Source of the DNA: Pseudomonadota bacterium
GTDB lineage: Bacteria > Pseudomonadota > Gammaproteobacteria > Burkholderiales > Burkholderiaceae_C
Reading direction: 5' to 3'
DNA length: 64,000 nt
Assembly: GCA_021845505.1 (NCBI GenBank)
Contig: JAJZVU010000001.1
Span: 186,001 to 250,000 of the forward strand
Shown here: positions 31,301-42,573 of the stretch, piece by piece
Layout of the letters: each line of letters opens with the position of its first letter
Position numbering within the stretch: the first letter of the stretch is position 1
Position numbers and translations under genes: made by a program
Notes under the pieces: model-generated
What the model was told of the DNA's origin: nothing
Databases searched by the model: none
What the model saw: only the letters and a program-made list of their open reading frames with translations

Positions 31301-33183
31301 ACGCCCGCGTCCGGCTGCAGACGGTGCTGCAACAGCGGCTGGCGCTGGACCTGCAGGCGGCGCAGCGCGGCGGGCTGGAGGTGCAACACCAGTGCCAGGC
31401 CCACCTGGCGGCGATGGAAATGCGCCTGGCGGCGTGGGAGCAATCCGGCCAGTTGCCGCGCCATGTCGTCGCCCATCTCGAACAGCTGCCCGGGGTCTGC
31501 GGCGTGGCCTGCGGGCGCCCCGATGCCGACAACCGCTACGTGCTGGAATTCGCCGCCGGCCAGGCGCAGGCCTACCTGCAGGCGCTGCGCGACGCCGGGC
31601 TGGACCCGAATTTCCACCGCGGGGCGCTGCAGGAGCGCCCGGGCGCCACCCAGCGCGCCTGGAGCAGCGGCCAGATCGCCAGCGACGCCAACGAAGCGGC
31701 GGCGCAGGGCTGCGGGCCGATCGCGCGCCGCTTCGGCGTGCGCAGCGTGGCGGCGATCCCGCTGCTCGACCGCCACGGCCACGTCAACCAGGTGATCACC
31801 CTGCTGGGCAGCCACCCCGGGCAGTTCGAGGCGCCGACCATGCGCATGTGGCTGGAATCGGCGCAGCACCATCTCGGCCCGGCGTTCCAGCGCGCGCTCG
31901 GCGGACCGGCCCAGCAGCCGATCGCCGCCACCCGGCGCAGCCGGCTGCACGACCTGCTGTACGGCGACGGACTGCGGCTGCACGTGCAGCCGCTGGTCAA
32001 CCTGCTGACCGGGCAGGCCGACGAGGTCGAGGTGCTGGCGCGGCTGCAGGATGGCGACAGCGTGCTGCACCCGGGGGCCTTCCTCGACGCCTTCGGCAAC
32101 CACGAGCTGCGCATCCTGTTCCGCAAGGGCCTGGAGCTGACCCTGCACTGGCTGCGCACCTGGGACGCGCAAGGCCTGCCGCTGGGGGCCAGCCTGAACC
32201 TGCCGCCCAGCGTGTTGATGGACCCCGAATGTCCGCAGTGGATCGCCCAGGCGCTGCAGCACAGCGGCGTTCCGGCGGCGCGCTTGCGGCTCGAACTGCT
32301 GGAGACCCACGAGGACCAGTTCGACAGCCAGCGCCGCGACCAGGCGATCGCCCGCCTGTCCGACATCGGCGTGCGGCTGATCATGGACGACCTGGGCTCG
32401 GGCTACAGCAGCCTGCGGCGCATGCGCAGCCTGCCGTTCCACACCGTGAAGATCGACCAGCACATCGTGCAGCAGGCGCACGAGGAGCCGGCCAAGACCA
32501 TCGCCTTCGTCGGCGCGCTGGTGCGCATGGCCCAGGGGCTGAACATGCAGGTGACCATGGAGGGGCTGGAAACCCCCGACCTGGTCGAGATGGCGCTGGC
32601 GCTGGGGGTCGAGCGCGGACAGGGCTACGCGCTGGCGCGGCCGATGCCCGCCGAGGACCTGGCAGGCTGGTTGCGCAGCTGGCACTGGGAGCTCGATGCG
32701 GCAAGCCCGGACACCGCGCTGGGCCGGCAAGCCCTGTTGTACAGCCGCGACATCGCTCCGCTGGACTGGCAACGCATCATCGCCTCCCACGAGCAGTACC
32801 GCGACACCCTGGTGCGCAGCCTGCGCGGCGAGGAGGCTCCGCTGCCCTGGCGGGTGGTCTGCCGCGACGACTCGTGCCTGCTCGGGCGCTGGATGCGGTG
32901 GCACGCGCAGACCGTCTGGCCGGCCACCCGCGCGGCCTTCCAGCGCGCGCAGCGGGCGCACGCCGACTTCCACAGCCAGGCCGGCGAACTGCTGCGCCAG
33001 GCCGAGGATGGGCAGCGCCGCGAGCAGGTGCTGGCCGAACTGGCCGCCGGGGCGCTGGATCCGACATCCCAGCGGCTGGTGCGCGCCTTGCACCAGCTGA
33101 GCTGGAGCATGGGCGCGGCCGACCAGCCAGCGCAAGACGAGGCGGCGACCGAACCCCGGCAACAGGCCCCGTTGCGCGCCTGA
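28360..33183 (+). CDS. Multi-sensor c-di-GMP cyclase/phosphodiesterase with globin and CZB domains
   Basis: This 1607-residue membrane protein can in principle both make and degrade cyclic-di-GMP. Order: helix (about 23-42), periplasmic region, helix (about 277-300), two GAF-like domains (about 325-490 and 500-665), GGDEF domain with intact GGDEF at 761-765 and the inhibitory RxxD site at 752-755, a protoglobin-type sensor domain (about 868-1030, candidate haem-binding His948 in RVHAMIG), another GAF-like segment (about 1045-1190), an EAL domain (1195-1455) and a C-terminal CZB zinc-binding domain (about 1471-1584: CLLGRW from Cys1506 and HADFH). The EAL signature reads EVL (Glu1224), but NLPPS, ELLET, DDLGSGYS, VKIDQ and MEGLE residues are kept. 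The domain assignments by eye for the GAF parts are least certain. It is followed by a hairpin terminator. Confidence 0.88.
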   Translation: MTEPTATASALAPSDGPRPAHGRVLLLGLLLAAALAALGWQQWNATLGRALDVLRAGAGVYAQDLRQQLERRVSHLQRIDGTLRGASDPAASLRQALALWPGSTNLLLLDTRGQVLAAARDPLHYPGLDAAIAPAVRQAWLSCGGGALRCALPPVPDPQRPGAWLSGDMLAVPGGNWLVVTHPHRLSPVLRGLLADYPQASLTVVRDVDGLPQAGYPVTLTPYGRPQRLALPLRSLLQSGSGEFRGAVGDGAQPSLGAWVRVEGLPYVILAALPRQVLLGLWLRALLPFAAVLLALGVLGAWLEVLARRRGRALQSRNAQALRTLERSSRFQVFRARAHELIVSAASEAELLQGICDAAVALCQVRLAWVARVDAARPPQVVASAGATDYLRGASGGALGAVQPGPFDAAWHTARAQFDDDLASSGRPDSAQAAAHAMHACAALPIHRHGALDAVLSMVWDEALHFDPEFAGVLADMGDYIGRGLERLDLLAAQHEALRAHERQGELMRTVFSQIDVLIASRSESELLATACTRLLEGGLFAAAWIGQPDESGRVRIAAAAGHARETLEGLPLQVRRDGQDAMSRTWRDGVRVLDTDPESLLIRPWRAYALAGCTQEAITLPLRRSGRLWAMLVLVANDSSDLDAIVQDTLVRTADLISQALTEIDLKQLLQARESEQAHLARHDALTGLANRLALEQHLPHAMARARRGGHQLAIGVLDLDDFKPVNDTYGHAAGDRLLQQLGTRLQAQLRESDLLARLGGDEFVLVLDELDAHHPRQVLATVLARLHRAVEQPFELGPGVQAEVGMSMGLALYPEHGEEPDTLLRQADAALYAAKAAKARRQRWWLLSGEQTDEVQEEEIDPYGAAASELLDKAQDELLPIDQEFLAGYWSQLPPDSPNARILAMLAEDERQALQQHQSAHLRRLLNPGLRRDEQERAALRLGRVHAMIGVDGASSMAALSQYGAALQRATQRLPLRLDARVRLQTVLQQRLALDLQAAQRGGLEVQHQCQAHLAAMEMRLAAWEQSGQLPRHVVAHLEQLPGVCGVACGRPDADNRYVLEFAAGQAQAYLQALRDAGLDPNFHRGALQERPGATQRAWSSGQIASDANEAAAQGCGPIARRFGVRSVAAIPLLDRHGHVNQVITLLGSHPGQFEAPTMRMWLESAQHHLGPAFQRALGGPAQQPIAATRRSRLHDLLYGDGLRLHVQPLVNLLTGQADEVEVLARLQDGDSVLHPGAFLDAFGNHELRILFRKGLELTLHWLRTWDAQGLPLGASLNLPPSVLMDPECPQWIAQALQHSGVPAARLRLELLETHEDQFDSQRRDQAIARLSDIGVRLIMDDLGSGYSSLRRMRSLPFHTVKIDQHIVQQAHEEPAKTIAFVGALVRMAQGLNMQVTMEGLETPDLVEMALALGVERGQGYALARPMPAEDLAGWLRSWHWELDAASPDTALGRQALLYSRDIAPLDWQRIIASHEQYRDTLVRSLRGEEAPLPWRVVCRDDSCLLGRWMRWHAQTVWPATRAAFQRAQRAHADFHSQAGELLRQAEDGQRREQVLAELAAGALDPTSQRLVRALHQLSWSMGAADQPAQDEAATEPRQQAPLRA

Positions 33184-33203
33184 GCCGCGGCAGGCCCGCG
33201 GCT
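33183..33203 (+). terminator. Hairpin after the large cyclase gene
   Basis: AGCCGCGG and CCGCGGCT form a perfect eight-pair stem with a five-base loop (CAGGC), starting at the last base of the stop codon. Downstream sequence is only weakly T-rich (GGGTTTG), so partial termination is possible. Confidence 0.5.
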
Positions 33204-33238
33204 GGGTGTGCAGCTGGGTTTGCATCCGGATGTGCACT

Positions 33239-33267
33239 ATTGCACGCTGCCCCGGCTGGCGTGCAAT
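33239..33267. repeat. 9-bp inverted repeat before the receiver-EAL gene
   Basis: ATTGCACGC (33239-33247) and GCGTGCAAT (33259-33267) are exact inverted copies 11 bases apart. Another small dyad, GTGCA-CTAT-TGCAC (33233-33246), overlaps the left arm. It lies about 92 bases upstream of the receiver-EAL start and could be a transcription-factor site or an RNA hairpin. Confidence 0.4.
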
Positions 33268-33358
33268 GCCGCTGCGCATCGCGGCGGCGATCTGCGGTAG
33301 GCTCCCGACAGATGCCGCGCCTGGCGATGAACCCTGCGCAGCCCCGCCATCCGCGCCC

Positions 33359-34624
33359 ATGACCCCGCCCACCGATCCATCGTCTGCCGCAACCGGCGAG
33401 CGCGGCGCGCCGAGGACGCGGGTCGTGATCATCGACGACGACCCGTTGATGGTGCGCCTGCTCGGCCTGATGCTGCAGCGCCAGGGGGATTTCGACATCG
33501 CCTCCGAGAGCCGCCCGCAGGTGGCGCTGGAGCATCTGCCCGAGCTGGTGGGAACGGCCGACGCCGTGGTGCTGGACATCAACATGCCCGGAGCCGACGG
33601 CATGGAATTCTTTCGCCACCTGGCCGCGATGGGCTACTCCGGTTGTGTCGCGCTGTTCAGCGGCGAGGCTCCGGCGGTGCTCGAGTCGACGCTCCAGCTG
33701 GCGCGCTCGCATGGCCTGCACGTCGCGGGCGCGCTGTGCAAGCCGCCGCGCGTCGACGAGCTGCAGCAGCTGGTGCGGGCGTGCTCGCATGGCACGGCGC
33801 CGGTGCGCCAGCCCGCGGCCGCCTGGCTCCCCGACGAAGCCGAGTTGCGGCGGGCCATCGCCGCCGGCGAGATCGTCTGCGCCTACCAGCCCAAGGTCGC
33901 GCTGGCCAGCGGCCTGCTGGCCGGCGTCGAGGCGCTGGCGAGGTGGCGCCACCCGCAGCGCGGGCTGGTGTCCCCGGGCAGCTTCATCCCGCTGGCCGAG
34001 GCCAGCGGGGCGATCGGCGAGTTGACGCGCAGCGTGTTCGAGCAGGCCTTCGCCCAGCTGGCGGCCTGGCGCGCCCAGGGCCTGCAGCTGTCGATGTCGG
34101 TCAACGCCTCCGCCCATGACCTGTGCGACCTGCAGTTCGCCGAATTCGTCAGCGACTGCGCGCAGCGCCACCGCGTGCTGCCCGAATGGGTGGTGGTCGA
34201 GGTCACCGAAAGCGGGCTGGGCGGTGATCCGCGGCTGCTGGTGGAAGTGATGAGTCGCCTGCGGCTGCGGCGCTTCGCGCTGTCGATCGACGATTTCGGC
34301 AACGGCTACTCCACGCTGAGCAAGCTGCGGGACGTGGTTTTCGACGAGATCAAGATCGACCACGGCTTCACCCACGCCGCCCACGAATCGCTGCGCCACG
34401 AAGCGATTTTCGACACCAGCGTGGCCCTCGGCACTCGCCTGGGAATGCGCGTCGTCGCCGAGGGCGTCGAGGATCGGCTCGACTGGGAGTTCTGCCGCAA
34501 CCATGGCGTCGAGCTCGCGCAGGGCTATTTCATCGGCCGTCCGATCGACGGCGCCGAACTGCCGGCGTGGCGCGAACGCTGGCTGCAGCGGCTCGGCGAG
34601 CAGAAGCTGGCGCTCGGCGCCTGA
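33359..34624 (+). CDS. Response regulator with EAL phosphodiesterase domain
   Basis: The 421-residue cytoplasmic protein has a receiver domain (about 20-135: acidic pair Asp26/Asp27, phospho-acceptor Asp73 in VVLDINMP, conserved Lys128) and a C-terminal EAL domain with intact EAL at 191-193, VNAS, VEVTES, DDFGNGYS, IKIDHG and AEGVED. It should hydrolyse cyclic-di-GMP under control of phosphorylation. ATG 33359 was chosen over an upstream frame extension lacking similarity. It converges with the hybrid histidine kinase gene (21-base gap) and is the probable output of that kinase; this pairing is inferred. Confidence 0.92.
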   Translation: MTPPTDPSSAATGERGAPRTRVVIIDDDPLMVRLLGLMLQRQGDFDIASESRPQVALEHLPELVGTADAVVLDINMPGADGMEFFRHLAAMGYSGCVALFSGEAPAVLESTLQLARSHGLHVAGALCKPPRVDELQQLVRACSHGTAPVRQPAAAWLPDEAELRRAIAAGEIVCAYQPKVALASGLLAGVEALARWRHPQRGLVSPGSFIPLAEASGAIGELTRSVFEQAFAQLAAWRAQGLQLSMSVNASAHDLCDLQFAEFVSDCAQRHRVLPEWVVVEVTESGLGGDPRLLVEVMSRLRLRRFALSIDDFGNGYSTLSKLRDVVFDEIKIDHGFTHAAHESLRHEAIFDTSVALGTRLGMRVVAEGVEDRLDWEFCRNHGVELAQGYFIGRPIDGAELPAWRERWLQRLGEQKLALGA

Positions 34625-34645
34625 AGCGCGCGCCCGGCGGCTCGC

Positions 34646-37735
<3,090 letters not shown>

Positions 37736-37749
37736 GCCACGCCTGCGCC

Positions 37750-38604
37750 TCAGCGTGCGCCTTGCCCCGGCCGCACGAAAAAGTGCTGCAGATGGAGCTT
37801 TTCCAACGGAGCGTAGTCGCGCGCGTAGTCGGCCTTGACCGGGTGGGGCATCTGGATGCGCTCGAGCAGCGGCTGGTCGGCCGGGCGCGCGGCCATCGCC
37901 AGCACCGCCTGCTGCACCCGCAGCGCCACCGCGGGCGGCACCCGCGGGTTGGCCGCGAGCGCGTGCGGCGGGGTGCTCGGGGTCGAATAGATCACCCGCA
38001 GGCGCTTGCGCAGCCCTTCGGGCTCGCGCGACAGGGTCTCGGCCACGCCGCCTCCGGCCACGTCGTCGCCGCGCACCACCGCGCGGTACACATTCTGGTG
38101 GCTGCCCACGTAATCGGCCTGGATGTGCACCCCCTGGCGCTCGAGCAGCGCGCGCATGTACAGCGACGCGCCGAAGGCGTTGGGCGCTGGAAAGGCGACC
38201 TTCTTGCCGTCGAGCGCCTTCACCGAATGGATGGGCGAATCGGCACGCACGACCAGGATGCCGCTCAGCGGCTTGGTGTCGTGCACCAGCGGACGGTAGT
38301 CATGGGCCTGGTGCGCGACCACCACGTCGTAGGGGTTGAGGAACACGAAATCGGGAGTGCCCTTCAGGTAGGCGGCCTCGAAGGCGGGGATGTTCGGATA
38401 GGTGAGCAGCTTCAGCCGCACCCCGGCGGCCTTCTGCAAGGCGGCCAGGAAGGGCTGCCAGTCCTCGTAGATGCGCACCACCGCGAACTGCGGGACCACG
38501 GCCACGGTGTAGACCGGGCCCTCGATCGGCGCAGCCGCGGCGACCGCCGAGGCGCAGAGCAGGCCCGCGAGCAGCGTGGCGAACAGGCGGCGGAGGATTT
38601 TCAT
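37750..38604 (-). CDS. PhnD-type periplasmic substrate-binding protein
   Basis: This 284-residue protein has a signal peptide (residues 1-25, LLAGLLCASAVAAAAP) and the PhnD/phosphate-phosphite-phosphonate binding fold: TVAVVPQF, WQPFLAALQKAAGVRLKL, GTPDFVFLNPYDVVVA, DLDGKK-like ALDGKKVAFPAPNAFGASL, GGGVAET and VIYSTPSTPPHALAAN. No ABC ATPase or permease gene is adjacent. Instead the hybrid kinase gene follows 14 bases downstream, so it is likely a ligand receptor for the kinase rather than a transporter subunit. The ligand cannot be predicted. ATG 38604 is the only start giving the signal peptide. Confidence 0.88.
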   Translation of the reverse strand: MKILRRLFATLLAGLLCASAVAAAAPIEGPVYTVAVVPQFAVVRIYEDWQPFLAALQKAAGVRLKLLTYPNIPAFEAAYLKGTPDFVFLNPYDVVVAHQAHDYRPLVHDTKPLSGILVVRADSPIHSVKALDGKKVAFPAPNAFGASLYMRALLERQGVHIQADYVGSHQNVYRAVVRGDDVAGGGVAETLSREPEGLRKRLRVIYSTPSTPPHALAANPRVPPAVALRVQQAVLAMAARPADQPLLERIQMPHPVKADYARDYAPLEKLHLQHFFVRPGQGAR

Positions 38605-38747
38605 CGGTGGCGAGCTGCGCCGGCAGGCGCGGCGATCCGGTTCTTGGGAGCCAGCCAGCGGATTCGAAGCCCGCAGGCTGACCTTTTTTTCCATGCTACG
38701 CCTCCGCACAGGCGCCGGATCGGGCCTGTTGCGCCGGGGCGTCGCGT

Positions 38748-38765
38748 CCGCCGGCAAGCCGGCGG
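38748..38765. promoter_or_regulatory. 18-bp operator-like palindrome upstream of the DHA2 exporter
   Basis: CCGCCGGC and GCCGGCGG flank AA, a perfect dyad. It lies nine bases upstream of a candidate -10 (TACCAT, 38775-38780) of the exporter gene. The two-base spacer is too short for an RNA loop, so a repressor operator is the better reading. Confidence 0.4.
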
Positions 38766-38803
38766 CGCCGCGGCTACCATGTCCGGTTCACCGCCACGCT
38801 CCG

Positions 38804-40402
38804 ATGCCACACGACCCACCTGCAGACCCGGCCGGGCCCGCGCCCGCCGCAACGCCGGGCCCCGCGCACCTGCAACCCTTGCGCGGCAGCGCGCTGGTCA
38901 TCGGCACCATCGCCCTCAGCCTGGCCACGTTCATGAACGTGCTGGATACCTCGATCGCCAACGTGTCGATCCCGTCGATCGCGGGCGACATGGGGGTCAG
39001 CGCGTCGCAGGGCACCTGGGTCATCACCTCGTTCGGGGTGGCCAATGCCATCGCGGTGCCGTTGACCGGTTTCCTGAGCCAGCGCTTCGGTGCCGTGCGC
39101 ACCTTCCTGGCCAGCATCCTGCTGTTCACCCTGTTCTCGCTGCTGTGCGGCCAGGCTCCCAGCCTGGCGGTGCTGATCGTCTTCCGGGTGCTGCAGGGAG
39201 CCTCGGCCGGGCCGATGATCCCGTTGTCGCAGACCCTGCTGCTGTCGAGCTACCGCACCGAGCGGGCGGGCATGGCGCTGGCGATGTGGTCGATGACCAC
39301 GCTGGTGGCGCCGATCGCCGGCCCGCTGCTCGGCGGCTGGATCACCGACAACATCTCCTGGCCCTGGATCTTCTACATCAACGTTCCGGTCGGCGTGGTC
39401 TGCAGCCTGATCACCCTCGCGATCTACCGCGAGCGCGAAACCCCGACCCGCAAGCTGCCGATCGACTGGACAGGCCTGGTCCTGCTCGTCGTCTGGGTCG
39501 GCTCGCTGCAGGTGATGCTGGACAAGGGCGAGGAGCTCGACTGGTTCGGCTCCACCACCATCGTCGGACTGGCCGTCGCGGCGGTGGTCGGCGTGGTGTT
39601 GTTCCTGATCTGGGAACTCACCGAGGAACACCCGGTGGTCGACCTCAAGCTGTTCGCGCTGCCCAACTTCACGCTGGGCACGGTGATGCTCGCGCTGGCC
39701 TACGGCATGTACTTCGGCTCGCTGGTGCTGCTGCCGTTGTGGCTGCAGGAATACATCGGCTACACCGCCACCGAGGCGGGGGGCGTGCTGGCCTGGGTCG
39801 GGGTGTTCGCGCTGGTGTTCATGCCCTTCGTCGGGCGCTACTCCAGCCGTGTCGACACCCGCTGGGTGACGTCGTTTTCCTTCCTGGTGTTCGCGCTGGT
39901 GTTCTGGATGCGCTCGCGATTCACCACCGGCGACACCTACTGGGACTATTCGCTGCCGACCGTCGTGCAAGGCGTGGCGACCGCGACCTTTTTCATCCCG
40001 CTGCTGGCCATCATCCTCGGCGGCCTGCCGCCGATGCGCGTGGCCTCGGCTGCCGGCCTGTCCAATTTCGTGCGCATCACCGCGGGCTCCTTCGGCGCCT
40101 CGATCTACACCACGCTGTGGGACAACCGCGCGAGCCTGCACCACGCCCAGCTGGCGCAGTTCATCACCGCCGGCAACCAGCCATCGGGCGCGGCGCTGCG
40201 GCTGCTCGAGGCCGGCGGACTGACGCAGCAACAGGCGCTGGGGGTGATCAACCGCGCGATCGACGTGCAGGCGTCGACCATCTCGGTCGATGAAATGTTC
40301 CGCCTCAGCGCATGGCTGTTCCTGGGCATGATCGTGCTCGTCTGGCTGGTGCGCCCGGGAACGGCGTCGGCCGGCGGCGCCGAAGCGGCCGGCGCGCACT
40401 GA
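38804..40402 (+). CDS. DHA2-family drug:H+ antiporter, EmrB/QacA type
   Basis: The 532-residue inner-membrane protein is predicted to have 14 helices, and begins its first with FMNVLDTSIANVSIPSIAGD, the EmrB signature. Further marks are ASQGTWVITSFGVANAIAVPL and GASAGPMIPLSQTLLL. EmrB proteins work with an EmrA membrane-fusion protein and an outer-membrane channel; neither gene is adjacent here. The start at ATG 38804 matches the family after a Pro/Ala-rich N-terminal tail. It is divergent from the PhnD-type gene. Confidence 0.93.
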   Translation: MPHDPPADPAGPAPAATPGPAHLQPLRGSALVIGTIALSLATFMNVLDTSIANVSIPSIAGDMGVSASQGTWVITSFGVANAIAVPLTGFLSQRFGAVRTFLASILLFTLFSLLCGQAPSLAVLIVFRVLQGASAGPMIPLSQTLLLSSYRTERAGMALAMWSMTTLVAPIAGPLLGGWITDNISWPWIFYINVPVGVVCSLITLAIYRERETPTRKLPIDWTGLVLLVVWVGSLQVMLDKGEELDWFGSTTIVGLAVAAVVGVVLFLIWELTEEHPVVDLKLFALPNFTLGTVMLALAYGMYFGSLVLLPLWLQEYIGYTATEAGGVLAWVGVFALVFMPFVGRYSSRVDTRWVTSFSFLVFALVFWMRSRFTTGDTYWDYSLPTVVQGVATATFFIPLLAIILGGLPPMRVASAAGLSNFVRITAGSFGASIYTTLWDNRASLHHAQLAQFITAGNQPSGAALRLLEAGGLTQQQALGVINRAIDVQASTISVDEMFRLSAWLFLGMIVLVWLVRPGTASAGGAEAAGAH

Positions 40403-40415
40403 CCCGGATCGCGGG

Positions 40416-40445
40416 CCCCGCCAGCGCCGGCGCACACCGGCGGGG
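40416..40445. terminator. Hairpin in the convergent gap between exporter and cyclase
   Basis: CCCCGCC (40416-40422) pairs with GGCGGGG (40439-40445); an inner CGCCGG/CCGGCG pairing is an alternative. The position between two convergent stops fits a shared terminator. There is only TT after it. Confidence 0.4.
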
Positions 40446-40446
40446 T

Positions 40447-41505
40447 TCAGGCGTGGCCGGCCTGCAAGCCCTGGTCGGCGTCGATGCTGACCCGGTTGCG
40501 CCCGCTGTCCTTGGACTGGTAGAGCGCCCGATCGGTGCGCCGCAGCAGGGTGTCGCGGGTATCGCCCGGCCGGCGGCTGGCCACCCCCAGCGACACGGTG
40601 AAGGGCTCCAGGATCAGGTTGTCGCTGCGCCTGCGCAGGCGCAGCGAGGCCACGCGAACACGAATGCTTTCGGCCAGCTGGGCCGCCTCGACCAGGTTGG
40701 TCCGCGGCAGCAGCACCAGGAACTCCTCGCCGCCGTAGCGCACCGCCTGGTCGTTGCTGCGCAGGCACTTGCGGATGGCCTCGGCGACATGCCGCAGCAC
40801 CGCGTCGCCCAGCGCATGGCCATGGGTGTCGTTGATGCGCTTGAAGTGGTCGATGTCCAGCATCAGCACGCTGAGCGGCGAGTCCGGCTCGACGGCCATC
40901 AGCTCGTCGAGCTCGCTGTCCATCGCCCTGCGGTTCCACAGTCCGGTCAGCGGATCGATCAGCGCTTCGCGGCGGTGGCGCTCGAGCTCGAGCTTGAGCT
41001 TTTCGCTTTCCGCCATGGTCAGCTGCAGGCGCTGCTGCAGATGCTCGTTGCGCTGCCGGGCCTTTTGCGTGGCCACCAGCATGCCCGACGCGAGATCGCG
41101 CAGCGAGCGGGCGTCCTGTTCGCTGGCCAGGTGGCCGAGGGTACTGTCCAGCGCGTGGCCGAATTCCTCGGCGCCGCGACCGGCCTCCTCGATATTGTGG
41201 GTCAACTCGCCGAGCAGGCTCTGCAAGTCGTTGCCCATGCTGCTCAGCGGGGTCGAGCGATCGACGGCCAGATGGCGCTCGTGCAGGTCGCGCAGCACGA
41301 AGGCGTCGAGCTTGCGGCCGCTTTGCAGATACTCATCGAGGGTTTTGCATAAATCCGGGCTGCCCCCGCTGAGATATTCGTAAGCCACCCCATAACTCAG
41401 GGGGATCGGGGGGATTTCATGCTCCAGCAGGAAATCCACCGCGCGGAAAGCCAGGGCCTTGGCTTGTTCGACGGTGTGCTGGGTACTCAGGGCGCTGGCT
41501 GGCAT
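40447..41505 (-). CDS. Diguanylate cyclase (GGEEF)
   Basis: The 352-residue soluble protein has an N-terminal helical domain (1-170) of unrecognised type and a GGDEF domain (about 180-345) with active-site GGEEF at 258-262, substrate-binding DPLTGLWNRRA and DIDHFKRIND, and the inhibitory RxxD site at 249-252. It should make cyclic-di-GMP from two GTP. The N-terminal part resembles the helical regions found in stand-alone cyclases that have a VDFLLEHEIPPIPLSYGVAY-type start. The A+T-rich upstream gap probably holds its promoter. Confidence 0.94.
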   Translation of the reverse strand: MPASALSTQHTVEQAKALAFRAVDFLLEHEIPPIPLSYGVAYEYLSGGSPDLCKTLDEYLQSGRKLDAFVLRDLHERHLAVDRSTPLSSMGNDLQSLLGELTHNIEEAGRGAEEFGHALDSTLGHLASEQDARSLRDLASGMLVATQKARQRNEHLQQRLQLTMAESEKLKLELERHRREALIDPLTGLWNRRAMDSELDELMAVEPDSPLSVLMLDIDHFKRINDTHGHALGDAVLRHVAEAIRKCLRSNDQAVRYGGEEFLVLLPRTNLVEAAQLAESIRVRVASLRLRRRSDNLILEPFTVSLGVASRRPGDTRDTLLRRTDRALYQSKDSGRNRVSIDADQGLQAGHA

Positions 41506-41742
41506 GGGGCGGGGGGCTTCGGTTCGCGAGTCGGTATCGACACGGTGCGGTTGCGCGCAAGCCTCGCGCTGACCGCGGTTTTACGAAGAAATAACGCTTT
41601 GATTCCAAGATGTTGTGCGACAAATCTTAACGTTTTTCTCAGATAAAACACCCCGCGAATGGGGGCTGGGCCGCGGGCCCGCCGGTGCGCTGGGTCATCC
41701 CGCGGCATCGTCAGGGTGGTTGCACGCCCGAGCGCTGCGCGC
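41506..41742. other. 237-bp intergenic region with an A+T-rich core
   Basis: The stretch 41578-41650 is much less G+C-rich than the window average, with TTTTACG, TAACGTTTTTCTC and GATAAAACACC. It lies upstream of the GGEEF cyclase on the minus strand and probably carries its promoter; no hexamer pair stands out. Confidence 0.45.
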
Positions 41743-42573
41743 TCAGGCGAAGCGCTCTCCCGCGGCCAGCCCGACCACGGTGCCGCGGGGCAGCGCTCGC
41801 CAGGCGCCGCCGCCCAGCGGAACGCTGGCCAACAAGGCCAGCGGATGGGCCTCGTGGTGCTGGCCGCGCAGTTGCAATCCAGCCACATCGTGATCGTGGC
41901 GGGTCGCGGCGCGACGCAGCCACAAATGCAGGCCGGGCTCCCGGATCACCCCGTCGCCCTGGCGCCTGCGGTCGGCGTGGGCGAACAGGCACTGCCCGTC
42001 GCTGTAGAGGAAATTGGCCGGCCCGAATTCGCGCAGGCCGGCGGCGAACTCCTCGACCACCTGCAGGCGCGCCTGCTCCGACGGCGGCGACGCGGGATCG
42101 CGCCACAGCGGCTGCAGCATGCGCAGCAAGTGGCAGAACGCGGCCTCGGAGTCGGTCTGGCCGACCGGCCGCGCCGGGGCCTCCCAGTCGCCGGGCGCAG
42201 GCGCCAGGCTTTCCACCCCCGGCAGGTCGCCGTTGTGGGCGAACACATGCACCCGGGAGCCGAGTTCGCGCACAAAGGGCTGGGTGTTGGCCAGCGCCAC
42301 CGGACCGCGCGAAGCCCTCCTGACGTGGGCCAGCACCAGCGGGCTGTGGAAGTCGTGGTCCTCCAGCACCCGCGCGAACACGCTGCGCACCGCCGGCACC
42401 GGCTCGCGCAGCACATGGGCGTCGACGCCGTCGAAGTACGCGGCTCCCCAGCCGTCGGGATTGCCGGCGCTGCCGGTGAGCGCCTGCAGCGGCGCGCCGT
42501 GGGTGGCGAATTCGGCGAAACGCAGGCGCACCCTGGCCGGGCGCGCGCTGCTGACTGCGAACAATTCGCACAT
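41743..42573 (-). CDS. Class II glutamine amidotransferase (YafJ-like)
   Basis: The 276-residue protein starts MCELFAVSS, so Cys2 becomes the N-terminal nucleophile of an Ntn hydrolase. Further class II marks are NPDGWGAAYF, HVRRASRGPVALANTQPF and FAHNGDLPG with the substrate Asp/Asn in this region. YafJ-type stand-alone amidotransferases have uncertain physiological substrates; the related EgtC acts in ergothioneine synthesis but no egt genes are near. ATG 42573 has GAGGAG upstream. Confidence 0.9.
   Translation of the reverse strand: MCELFAVSSARPARVRLRFAEFATHGAPLQALTGSAGNPDGWGAAYFDGVDAHVLREPVPAVRSVFARVLEDHDFHSPLVLAHVRRASRGPVALANTQPFVRELGSRVHVFAHNGDLPGVESLAPAPGDWEAPARPVGQTDSEAAFCHLLRMLQPLWRDPASPPSEQARLQVVEEFAAGLREFGPANFLYSDGQCLFAHADRRRQGDGVIREPGLHLWLRRAATRHDHDVAGLQLRGQHHEAHPLALLASVPLGGGAWRALPRGTVVGLAAGERFA

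Noticed and set aside
29305-33603. Open minus-strand frame of 1432 codons across the large cyclase gene
   Set aside because: The frame is antisense to a gene with full GGDEF/EAL motifs and its own translation is His/Gln/Arg-rich without any domain.
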